A stretch of DNA of 5,287 nt from JBCCYM01 sp039190005 (GCA_039190005.1 JBCCYM010000089.1:1-5287); one strand, 5' to 3'; positions 1 to 5,287 are shown, numbered from the stretch's first letter. Translations and numbers: made by a program. The notes: a model not told the origin generated them from the sequence alone.

Positions 1-67
1 GCTCAGTCGGTAGAGCAAAGGACTGAAAATCCTTGTGTCGGTGGTTCGATTCCACCTCAGGCCACCA
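1..67 (+). tRNA. tRNA-Phe (anticodon GAA), 5' end cut off by the window
   Basis: This is the 3' part of a phenylalanine tRNA; only the first nine bases (acceptor strand and the two linker bases) are missing. The D-stem GCTC/GAGC is at 1-4/13-16. The anticodon stem AAGGA/TCCTT is at 18-22/30-34, with the seven-base loop CTGAAAA and anticodon GAA at 25-27. The variable loop GTGTC (35-39) is followed by the T-stem GGTGG/CCACC (40-44/52-56) with loop TTCGATT. The acceptor 3' strand is TCAGGCC (57-63), the discriminator is A64, and CCA is encoded at 65-67. With the missing nine bases the length is the standard 76. Confidence 0.97.
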
Positions 68-275
68 TTTTTCAATGGCTTATAACTTACCCCTCGATCA
101 GCTATTTTTAAAAATAGACGCTAGAAAACTATTCCTCACAACAAATGCCAAAATTAAAATAACCTGACACCTAACGGATATTATCAGAGCAAGTTTTTGG
201 CATCGGAACTTATGCTGGACATATTTAAACGGATGTTGAATAATTTTATTACGTTATACTTAATTATGGTGAGCG

Positions 276-307
276 GTGGCGGGAGTAATATTTAGATACT
301 CCCACAC
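276..307. repeat. Intergenic stem-loop
   Basis: GGGAGTA (281-287) pairs perfectly with TACTCCC (297-303) around the nine-base loop ATATTTAGA. The stem can be lengthened by GTG (276-278) with CAC (305-307) across a small internal loop. No T-run follows on either strand, so a terminator role is not supported. It could be part of a structured RNA or a decayed repeat. Confidence 0.45.
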
Positions 308-551
308 TGTGACCTTTTACAACAGTTGTTTACTTTTTGTAAGTAGTTACTATCAAAAACCGGCAGGATTGCCACTCCCTGCGCAGGATAGCGCGGTTGT
401 TAACAGTCAATAGTTGTTAATTTTTGTCTATCTTAGTTGTACTTATTCAATCGCCAATCAACATATAGAAAAACCAACGTAAAATTTTGTTATGCTAAGT
501 ACATTTAACCCACTTGGTGAATCAATTGTTGTCCTGATATCATTCTTTTAT

Positions 552-581
552 CTTATTATTTTAACATTATAAAATAATAAG
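552..581. repeat. Perfect 12-bp AT-rich inverted repeat
   Basis: CTTATTATTTTA (552-563) is the exact reverse complement of TAAAATAATAAG (570-581), with the six-base loop ACATTA. It lies downstream of the propeller gene (which ends at 658 on the - strand) and five bases from a second hairpin. A terminator or 3'-end stabilising role for that gene is possible, but the stem is almost all A/T and no U-tract of the usual type follows. Confidence 0.6.
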
Positions 582-586
582 GACTT

Positions 587-639
587 GTTGCAATTGAGTC
601 AGCTGAGGGTGAAATCCCTTCGACTTACTCAACTGCAAC
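587..639. repeat. Long imperfect hairpin downstream of the propeller gene
   Basis: GTTGCAATTGAGT (587-599) pairs with ACTCAACTGCAAC (627-639) at 12 of 13 positions; the mismatch is A593 against C633. Inside, AGGG (606-609) pairs with CCCT (616-619) around a TGAAAT loop. Read on the - strand, the hairpin begins 18 bases after the stop codon of the propeller gene and is followed by a T-rich stretch, so it may end or protect that transcript. The size and near-symmetry also fit a small mobile-element relic or a REP-like repeat. Confidence 0.55.
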
Positions 640-657
640 TACATCCCATATTGTGGA

Positions 658-1620
658 TCAAATCGTGTAAAGTTTTATAATTGTTCCTTTTTCTCCAACC
701 GCCAAGAAATAATAATACCCATACACAACATCAAATAGTGCATTTTTAGTTTTTTTAAGTACCGGTTGCCAATTTTCTCCGTTAGTAGAAGTAAATACCT
801 TGCCATCTAGCCCTACAGCTACAAACATACCCTTACCATAGGCAACGCCCTGAAGTGATTGTAATTCGCTGCTTTCATCAACCGTCCAAGTTAAACCACC
901 ATCATCTGATCTTAAAACGCCGTTGTCACCCACTGCGACAAAGCGATTATCTTGCTTATCATAAGCAATACCAGTGAGTGAACCTTCAATACTGGTTGCT
1001 GTGCTTCTTAACCATCTTCTACCTTCTTTAGAAATTAAAATAGCTGGGTTTTCTTGACCAGGATCACCTACTGCGACAAATTTATGATCACCAGAAACCA
1101 CACTCATAAGCGCATCTTTGGTTTTCGTCCATAGACTGGGGATCCACTTAATGCCATGACGAGATGTCAGAATGACAGCGTTGTCGGCGCCACCAACAGC
1201 TACAAATTTTCCATTACCGTAAGTAATGCCAAATAAGGTATAGGATGCGTTTACTGGGATGACTTTCCAAACAATGCCATTACGAGAAACCATTATCATG
1301 CCATCACCTACTGCCACAAATTTATGATCGCCATAAGTAATCCCATAGAGGCTTTGTGACTGATTTATGCCACTGTTTATCAAACGCCAAGTCTGACCAT
1401 TATCTGATGATCGACAAATAGTCCCCTGTGCTCCAACTGCCACTAATACCTTAACGCCATTATAAGCGACTGACGTTAAATACTGTTGATCACAGGCAGA
1501 TATGTCATAACTATTCTTACTCAATAGATTAGCATTCACATTATTGGCACTTGCCAAAGCAGTTATGCTAAAACAACTAGATAAAATAAATATAAGTATT
1601 GTAAGCCGATTCGATTTCAT
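658..1620 (-). CDS. Secreted seven-repeat BNR/Asp-box-type beta-propeller protein, function unknown
   Basis: This is a 320-residue exported protein. The N-terminus (K2, R5, hydrophobic 6-23) is a signal peptide, with likely cleavage after ALA (23) or ASA (25). A lipobox-like LSSC at 13-16 leaves a lipoprotein as the alternative. The rest is seven repeats of about 38-46 residues, each carrying a pattern close to Y-G-x-x-x-F-V-A-V-G. The AVG cores end near residues 63, 105, 143, 185, 231, 270 and 309. Between them are Asp-box-like turns such as SSDNGQTW (71-78), SDDGGLTW (238-245) and STNGENW (278-284). Seven repeats fit a complete seven-bladed propeller resembling sialidase/Ycf48-type folds. 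No catalytic residues of sialidases can be assigned, so a binding or scaffold role is likelier than an enzyme. C43 and C69 could form a disulfide. The ATG at 1620 is preceded by AGAGG about 7 bases upstream. The 188-base gap from the upstream gene suggests a separate transcript. Confidence 0.9.
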   Translation of the reverse strand: MKSNRLTILIFILSSCFSITALASANNVNANLLSKNSYDISACDQQYLTSVAYNGVKVLVAVGAQGTICRSSDNGQTWRLINSGINQSQSLYGITYGDHKFVAVGDGMIMVSRNGIVWKVIPVNASYTLFGITYGNGKFVAVGGADNAVILTSRHGIKWIPSLWTKTKDALMSVVSGDHKFVAVGDPGQENPAILISKEGRRWLRSTATSIEGSLTGIAYDKQDNRFVAVGDNGVLRSDDGGLTWTVDESSELQSLQGVAYGKGMFVAVGLDGKVFTSTNGENWQPVLKKTKNALFDVVYGYYYFLAVGEKGTIIKLYTI

Positions 1621-1759
1621 TTTTTACCTCTTTTTTAATTGTTTTCTTCGCTCAAGCATCCTGTTGAAACTTTGGCTAAGCGTTTGTCTCTTTATTGAAA
1701 AATGCTAAAAATAATTTACCTTGGTTCCTAAGCTTATCAGAGGGCATGATCTGCTTTTT

Positions 1760-1774
1760 TTCGACAAGCTCAGG
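1760..1774. repeat. REP-like motif TTCGACAAGCTCAGG
   Basis: This 15-base motif in the gap between the two secreted-protein genes matches, from memory, a short sequence dispersed in intergenic regions of many proteobacterial genomes, usually as inverted pairs. Only one copy is seen here, preceded by a run of T (1755-1761). No inverted partner lies nearby, so it may be a decayed or solitary unit. A chance match cannot be excluded without a genome search. Confidence 0.35.
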
Positions 1775-1808
1775 ATACCAATATTTTTAAAAGCACTATA
1801 ACATTGTG

Positions 1809-3029
1809 TTAACTCTGACTAGCTGCTTGTCCTAAGTTAGCAGCAATGGTTACAAGACCAAAAATATTGTTGAAATTCGATACTCCACCATCATTGTATT
1901 TAGATAAAGCAGCTAATCCTGCTTCTTTAGTCTTACCATTATTAATACCAATTAGAATCATATCTGCCGGGTTCTGTTGATCAAAAGAATAACGAGAAAA
2001 ATCATTGCCATTGAATGTTAAAATTGTCATTGCACTACCATATATTGTATATTCTCCGGAAGATGATTTTTTTGGCATACCATGCTCAGAAAACATTACC
2101 TGTGCCCCATCGCTATTATTACCAACAAATTTATTGATCAACATAGTTGTTTTGGCATCAGCAGCCAACAATACAGAGGACTGACCAAATTGATTATTTT
2201 CAATACCACCAATAACATGGATAGTGCCAAAGCGTCCCCCACCTAAATATAAACTAAAGCTACTGCCCGCATCATCAATGTTTACTCGATTATCTATAAT
2301 ATTAGTGATGTCTAAAGACCCATATTGATCAAGTAAAGTCATCGCTGAAAGCGGATTTTTTTGGGGGGCTGGTGCTGAAAAAGAATTATTTTCGACATCC
2401 GCATTTAGTACTGCCTGTTTCGAAGACACATTTGCCGATAGCGCATTCACTAGCATGTTTTTTTGTCTATGTGGTCTATCTGCGAAAGAGAAATTGTTAT
2501 TAATGACTTTCAGGTTTGAACTGCCAGAAGAATGTACCTGAAAATTTACTAAACCATCAATTGTGTTATTTTCTAGATCAATATTAAAACTGATGCGCCG
2601 TGTATTTGTTATAAGCTTAGAATACCTATCACCATCTTCGGTATTCAAAATCAGATGGTTAATTTCAACGGGTTGATTACCCGCAAGATTAAAAATCGTA
2701 ACAGAACCTTGGTTATCAAGGCTTGGGAGCGCGGTAATTTGCGCATGTCGTGTTCCAGATATCACGACCCTTTTATCACCGACTGCTAGTGTTTTATGCA
2801 AGAAAATTTGTCCATCAACAATGATATAATGGACTGACGGGATGGCAAGCGCCGTTTCTAATTGCTTAGCATTGTAGACTGTACGGTGTTCGTCTTGATG
2901 GACAGAATGAATAGGGTTAGGCGTCTTCGCGACGTCACCAAACTCATAGCCATGCGCGTAGATGACATTGCCCAAGGTAAAAAAGGTGAATACATTGAGT
3001 AATGTACTCAGTAAAAATATTTTTTTCAT
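1809..3029 (-). CDS. Secreted protein with predicted right-handed parallel beta-helix (pectin-lyase-like fold), function unknown
   Basis: This 406-residue protein has a clear signal peptide: KK at 2-3, a hydrophobic core at 4-24, and likely cleavage after VIYA (25). Residues about 52-100 look like the first coils of pectate-lyase-type helices: a short capping helix (NAKQLETAL), then IIVDGQIFL, a VVISG turn and an AQIT strand. Later coils carry recurring asparagine ladders: ENNTIDG (153-159), INNNFSF (176-182), ENNSFSA (213-219), ENNQFG (277-282), GNNSDG (303-308) and FNGNDFSR (339-346). No polysaccharide-lyase active-site set could be assigned, so enzyme activity is not claimed; a surface or adhesive role is equally possible. 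The mature protein has no cysteine. The ATG at 3029 has a purine-rich GAGAGAGA a few bases upstream as a weak ribosome site. The 243-base gap to the upstream iron gene contains a candidate promoter, so it is probably transcribed alone. Confidence 0.87.
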   Translation of the reverse strand: MKKIFLLSTLLNVFTFFTLGNVIYAHGYEFGDVAKTPNPIHSVHQDEHRTVYNAKQLETALAIPSVHYIIVDGQIFLHKTLAVGDKRVVISGTRHAQITALPSLDNQGSVTIFNLAGNQPVEINHLILNTEDGDRYSKLITNTRRISFNIDLENNTIDGLVNFQVHSSGSSNLKVINNNFSFADRPHRQKNMLVNALSANVSSKQAVLNADVENNSFSAPAPQKNPLSAMTLLDQYGSLDITNIIDNRVNIDDAGSSFSLYLGGGRFGTIHVIGGIENNQFGQSSVLLAADAKTTMLINKFVGNNSDGAQVMFSEHGMPKKSSSGEYTIYGSAMTILTFNGNDFSRYSFDQQNPADMILIGINNGKTKEAGLAALSKYNDGGVSNFNNIFGLVTIAANLGQAASQS

Positions 3030-3098
3030 GCTTATCTCTCTCTTGTTATTTATTAATTCATAATTTTAATATCTTTTCTAAAATCAATGAAAGATTGT

Positions 3099-3128
3099 AT
3101 TGTATTTGCATACGTAGACAATTTTCAA
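3099..3128 (-). promoter_or_regulatory. Candidate sigma-70 promoter of the beta-helix gene
   Basis: Read on the - strand, TTGAAA (3128-3123) and TACAAT (3104-3099) are separated by 18 bases, and each matches five of six consensus bases. TACAAT is repeated in overlap at 3099-3094. The implied start near 3090 would leave a leader of about 60 bases before the ATG at 3029. In AT-rich DNA such matches also arise by chance. Confidence 0.35.
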
Positions 3129-3165
3129 ATTTTTTCAGGGTTCAAATTTCTGCTGGTCATACCGG

Positions 3166-3224
3166 CATATCTTTCTCTCCCTATCATTCCCGATTGAACG
3201 GGAATGATAGTTTGAATAGATATG
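3166..3224. repeat. Nested inverted repeat with perfect 12-bp inner stem
   Basis: The inner arms CTATCATTCCCG (3181-3192) and CGGGAATGATAG (3199-3210) are exact reverse complements around the loop ATTGAA. Outer arms CATATCT (3166-3172) and AGATATG (3218-3224) are also exact and lie 8 and 7 bases outside. The structure lies about 60 bases past the stop codon of the P19-type gene. No T-run follows on the - strand (GGGAGAGAAAG follows), so a classical terminator is not supported. The ATTCCCG/CGGGAAT core resembles dispersed intergenic palindromes common in gammaproteobacteria. Confidence 0.6.
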
Positions 3225-3249
3225 TTAGCACATTAACTAAGTGAAATTC

Positions 3250-3280
3250 AAAATAGTTATTGAATAAGCTTATTAATAAC
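3250..3280 (-). terminator. Weak terminator-like hairpin at the end of the P19-type gene
   Basis: GTTATT/AATAAC (3256-3261/3275-3280) and AATAAG/CTTATT (3263-3268/3269-3274) form an A/T-rich palindrome with a single bulge (G3262). It overlaps the TAA stop of the iron gene, and on the - strand it is followed by TATTTT. The stem has few G-C pairs, so termination would be weak. Confidence 0.3.
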
Positions 3281-3860
3281 CCCCTGCTTTGCCTGACCCT
3301 ATAAACTTAAATGATCCTGAAATCTCATAAGGTTTGAAAAACGGACTAACGCCAGAGGCTTTATCGGTATGACGGAAAAAACCGAGCCAATCAGGCGGAT
3401 TAACCTGACAGGTCTCATAATAAGTGCCTGGACCATCTAAAGCGACATTGCGCCCATAGTGAGGACCATCGTTGGCAACCATACTCATCATTGAAAACAC
3501 AACAAACCATGGTTGCTTGCCGTCTTTATCTTTAAGCGGTGTTTTTTGACCTTTAACGATCACACAAGCAACTTGGCAATTAGAGAGCCAACCGCCCGCA
3601 CCAAAACCCATCTTTGTACCTTTAAGTTCATGTTGATCAAGTTCATTATGAATATCAGGCTTTCTGTTAAGTCCGCGACCATGAGCCACGACACCAGTTG
3701 TCACGGTAGGTTCCATTGTCACAGGTTCTACCCAAATCAAGTCAGCTTCAACTTTACCCTGAATCTTCTTGACTCCAGAAATAGGATTATCCGCGTAGAC
3801 GGATCCTACTAAAAAGCTTAGCATTAACGTTAACAATAACTTAGATATATTAACTTTCAT
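3273..3860 (-). CDS. P19/FetP/FtrA-family periplasmic copper/iron-binding protein of a ferrous-iron transport system
   Basis: This 195-residue periplasmic protein has a signal peptide (residues 1-23, cleavage after VYA). The mature part fits the P19-type iron transport family (Campylobacter P19, E. coli FetP, Bordetella FtrA, Treponema Tp34). These are dimeric proteins that bind copper and iron and work with an Ftr1-like permease. The metal-site residues known in the family are present: H71 and E73 in the HxE motif, M127 and H134 in MVANDGPHYG (7 apart, as in P19), and H164 in FFRHTD (30 after H134, the spacing I recall for FetP). The GFGAGGW motif (85-91) and the C-terminal FFKPYEISGSFKFIG are also typical. 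C95, C99 and C151 are not part of the known site. The ATG at 3860 has a strong AGAGGAG ribosome site. The membrane ferredoxin gene ends 29 bases upstream, so the two are probably one operon. Confidence 0.93.
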   Translation of the reverse strand: MKVNISKLLLTLMLSFLVGSVYADNPISGVKKIQGKVEADLIWVEPVTMEPTVTTGVVAHGRGLNRKPDIHNELDQHELKGTKMGFGAGGWLSNCQVACVIVKGQKTPLKDKDGKQPWFVVFSMMSMVANDGPHYGRNVALDGPGTYYETCQVNPPDWLGFFRHTDKASGVSPFFKPYEISGSFKFIGSGKAGGY

Positions 3861-3889
3861 TTTTACTCCTCTTATTGATTTAATTTAAA

Positions 3890-4876
3890 CTAGCCCGGAA
3901 TCACGATGTGTTTCCGGATTTTTTCAACTTGCGACATGTATTTATGATCCGCGATCGCAGGCCACCACATCACAACAATAATGCTCATATTAATTAAAAG
4001 AACACTAAAGCCTATATATTTAATGAACCGTGATTTTTGACTAATTTTCTTGATCACTCGTCCAGTTAAATAGATTGTCCACAAAATACTCAATGCCAAT
4101 AAAATTGACTTGATTGAAATAATAAGCTGTGCCGGCATGTGAAAATCATGCGCCATGACTTGAAAAAACTTACCGCACAAACCAATGACAATGGATAAAA
4201 TTGCAACAGGTGTATATTGATAGGTGAGTATAAGAAAATTGGTTTTAAAAGGTTGTGATTTTGTGCGCAATAAGAAAGCCGTTATAGTGATAAGTATACT
4301 CGAAATAAGTGCCACAACAATAGCATAAGACATCATATAAAAAGTAATCATGCTCACATCTAACCAATTATAATGCTGATTCCAGCGTTGTGAAGAAATC
4401 CATACCGATGCGTATTTAAACATCCACATATAATTTCTATCTAAAAACCAATCACCGATGATATTACGCAACTGTTGATATTGATGGAGTATTAACCATA
4501 AAAATCCGCCAGCAGAGATGCCCGGACTCAATAAAATAAAAAGTACTTCATACCAATTAGGATGATGTTTTAGAATATTATTCACTTCAGAGCCGGGTTT
4601 GCGTAAGTAAATACCGAGCCCTGATTTTTTCTTACCATGCGCACAAGCACCGCAAGTAATACAATTATTGGTTGAAACTTTATAAGGAAGATTATAATTT
4701 GTCGGACATAAGCGTCCATCCACATAATATTTTTTATCTTTAGATAATTTTAGTGCACCACGATTCGGTCGAAAATCAATCGCGCCCAATCGAGACACAA
4801 CGCCTAATATTTTACGTAAGCGCTCCAAGAAATACATACTTGCCAAGGTAATTTGATCTGGCAAACTACCCTCCAA
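3890..4876 (-). CDS. Membrane 4Fe-4S protein of the iron-uptake operon (FtrD-like), 5' end replaced by IS66 sequence; probable pseudogene
   Basis: The open frame gives 328 residues, but only residue 21 onward (3890-4815) is native; the first 20 residues and one base of codon 21 come from the IS66 end at 4816. The remainder has a cytoplasmic-type cysteine cluster, C57-P and C72-x2-C75-x2-C78 in NNCITCGACAHG, as expected for 4Fe-4S binding. About five hydrophobic membrane segments follow (roughly 108-130, 173-203, 217-240, 247-271, 286-308). Its position 29 bases before the P19-type gene fits the polyferredoxin-like membrane partner (FtrD in Bordetella) thought to supply or accept electrons during ferrous-iron uptake. 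Family members are normally longer at the N-terminus with further cysteines and membrane helices, so an important part is missing. The possible starts, TTG at 4876 and ATG at 4837 (residue 14), both lie in the IS and neither has a good ribosome site. The family call rests on motif and context, without alignment. Confidence 0.82.
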   Translation of the reverse strand: MEGSLPDQITLASMYFLERLRKILGVVSRLGAIDFRPNRGALKLSKDKKYYVDGRLCPTNYNLPYKVSTNNCITCGACAHGKKKSGLGIYLRKPGSEVNNILKHHPNWYEVLFILLSPGISAGGFLWLILHQYQQLRNIIGDWFLDRNYMWMFKYASVWISSQRWNQHYNWLDVSMITFYMMSYAIVVALISSILITITAFLLRTKSQPFKTNFLILTYQYTPVAILSIVIGLCGKFFQVMAHDFHMPAQLIISIKSILLALSILWTIYLTGRVIKKISQKSRFIKYIGFSVLLINMSIIVVMWWPAIADHKYMSQVEKIRKHIVIPG

Positions 4877-4903
4877 ATTAATTTAATGTTGGAGGAAGTG
4901 ATG
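4870..4903 (+). promoter_or_regulatory. tnpA ribosome binding site inside a hairpin
   Basis: The ribosome site GGAGG (4891-4895) stands five bases before the ATG at 4901. It lies in the 3' arm of a perfect 7-bp inverted repeat: CCTCCAA (4870-4876) with TTGGAGG (4889-4895), loop of 12 A/T-rich bases. In RNA this would hide the whole ribosome site. A second inverted repeat, TTGCCA/TGGCAA (4840-4845/4859-4864), lies just upstream. Confidence 0.55.
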
Positions 4904-5257
4904 AGAGAACAAAAAATAGCAAAATCAGTTGATGCAGATATTGAGATGCCTGAAGTCATTGTTGAAGATAAAGCGTACTGGGAAAGTCATGTGGCGAGGT
5001 ATCGTCAAAGTAATATGACTCGCAGCGCTTATGCCCGTGCTAATAATCTAAGTCCATCCCGCTGGATCTATTGGTCACGCAAGCTATTGGGAGTTGAAAG
5101 TAAATCCAAGAAATTTGTGCCTATAAAACTGCAATCCGGTCTTGGCGGTCAACCACCGGCATTGATCACGGTAGAAAGTGCCAGAGGGTTGCGATTGATG
5201 ATTCATCATCCTGAGGTATTGAAGCAATTCCCCAAATTAATGCGTGCTATCTTTTGA
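4901..5257 (+). CDS. tnpA: IS66-family accessory protein TnpA
   Basis: This 118-residue protein is the first of the three IS66 genes. It carries the typical N-terminal helix-turn-helix pattern, W-x5-R-x-R-x-S-x-M-T-R-S-A-Y-A-R-x-N-x-L-S-x-S (in the stretch beginning YWESHVARYRQ), followed by WIYWSRKLL. After a linker comes a short beta-rich C-terminal part (KFVPIKL, ITVESARGLRLMI). TnpA is required with TnpB for transposition by TnpC in this family and probably binds DNA; its exact biochemical role is not established. ATG 4901 is chosen because it alone has a well-placed GGAGG. The frame is open upstream to a TTG at 4853 and an ATG at 4886, but those lie in the leader hairpin. The stop codon overlaps the next start (TGATG), indicating translational coupling to tnpB. 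Confidence 0.92.
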   Translation: MREQKIAKSVDADIEMPEVIVEDKAYWESHVARYRQSNMTRSAYARANNLSPSRWIYWSRKLLGVESKSKKFVPIKLQSGLGGQPPALITVESARGLRLMIHHPEVLKQFPKLMRAIF

Positions 5258-5287
5258 TGCTGTTTACAAGTTTTAATCATCAGCAAA
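5257..5287 (+). CDS. tnpB: IS66-family accessory protein TnpB, first ten codons only
   Basis: An ATG at 5257 overlaps the tnpA stop codon (TGATG) and opens the frame MLFTSFNHQQ up to the window edge. The position and overlap are what IS66 elements show for tnpB, the Orf2 family. The visible residues are too few to confirm the family by sequence, so the call rests on the order of genes. Confidence 0.7.
   Translation, partial: MLFTSFNHQQ

Larger units (their letters stand above)
68..657. other. Intergenic region without a recognisable gene
   Basis: No convincing reading frame is seen in these roughly 590 bases between the tRNA and the converging propeller gene. The stretch holds a short hairpin touching the tRNA CCA end (CCATT/AATGG, 65-69/74-78), a 16-base perfect palindrome (102-117), a stem-loop at 281-303, a GC-rich partly self-complementary patch (358-398), and two adjacent hairpins (552-581 and 587-639), listed separately. 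The GC-rich islands in AT-rich surroundings could belong to a small RNA, but no clear promoter-terminator pair is visible. Confidence 0.6.
4816..5287 (+). mobile_element. IS66-family insertion sequence, left part (continues past the window)
   Basis: The element is identified by its tnpA gene and the overlapping start of tnpB. The left boundary is placed at GTAAGCGCTCCAAG (4816-4829), because IS66-family ends begin with GTAA and the 4Fe-4S membrane gene loses its native reading at this point. The family makes 8-bp target duplications, so TATTTTAC (4808-4815) is predicted to recur directly after the right end, outside the window. The element's genes point away from the interrupted gene. The tnpB remainder and the tnpC transposase should lie to the right. 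Confidence 0.85.

Noticed and set aside
145..203. ATGCCAAAA and TTTTGGCAT, a nine-base inverted repeat with 41 bases between.
   Set aside because: A pair of this length and distance is expected about once by chance in a window of this size.
488..496. TGTTATGCT, an extended -10-like sequence on the + strand.
   Set aside because: No -35 hexamer is present at the right distance and no gene follows on the + strand; such matches are common in AT-rich DNA.
602..625. GAGGGTGAAATCCCTTC, which resembles a short stem-loop seen in bacterial group II introns.
   Set aside because: No other intron part (domain V, reverse transcriptase) is visible, and the piece is fully explained as the inner stem of the 587-639 hairpin.
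3002..3244. Open frame of 80 codons on the + strand.
   Set aside because: It overlaps the start of the beta-helix gene and the nested palindrome, has no ribosome site and shows no protein-like pattern.
3513..3812. Open frame of 99 codons on the + strand.
   Set aside because: It is antisense to the well-supported P19-type gene and has no recognisable features of its own.
3958..3967. CAGGCCACCA, a ten-base match to the 3' end of the tRNA-Phe, considered as an attachment-site copy.
   Set aside because: It lies inside the conserved coding part of the membrane protein (the WWPAI segment) and the match ends at ten bases, so it is most simply chance.
4853..4900. Longer tnpA beginning at TTG 4853 or ATG 4886.
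   Set aside because: Neither codon has a ribosome site and both fall in the leader inverted repeats; ATG 4901 has GGAGG at the right distance.

Overview
The window is AT-rich DNA from a bacterium, most likely a gammaproteobacterium. A Legionellales-type genome is a guess based on overall feel (low GC, many small secreted proteins of unknown role, genome-encoded CCA on the tRNA); no single marker proves it. Six protein genes, one tRNA and one insertion-sequence end can be supported.

Layout. Positions 1-67 are the 3' part of a tRNA-Phe(GAA) gene on the + strand. About 590 bases without a gene follow (68-657); they hold several inverted repeats, including a perfect 12-bp hairpin and next to it a long imperfect one. 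Four genes then lie on the - strand. Read in their own direction from the right they are: a membrane 4Fe-4S protein (3890-4876), a P19/FetP/FtrA-type periplasmic iron-transport protein (3273-3860, only 29 bases downstream), a secreted protein with a predicted right-handed beta-helix (1809-3029), and a secreted seven-repeat beta-propeller protein (658-1620). At the right end the left part of an IS66-family element begins at about 4816, with tnpA (4901-5257, + strand) and the first codons of tnpB (5257 onward).

How the genes work together. The P19-type protein and the membrane ferredoxin-like protein are recognisable parts of a ferrous-iron uptake system of the Ftr/Fet type, in which a periplasmic copper/iron-binding P19 protein supplies an Ftr1-like permease and a polyferredoxin-type membrane protein assists. 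No permease is in the window. The IS66 element has inserted into the 5' part of the membrane ferredoxin gene, removing its native N-terminus and probably its promoter. An open frame still runs from the IS end into the gene, so a chimeric product is possible, but the system is probably damaged here or depends on IS-borne transcription. The two other secreted proteins have no clear link to iron; each has its own leader region and they are probably separate transcription units.

Most notable observations: the IS66 disruption of the iron-uptake operon, a hairpin that occludes the tnpA ribosome binding site, and three well-formed intergenic hairpins that look like repeat elements rather than classical terminators.
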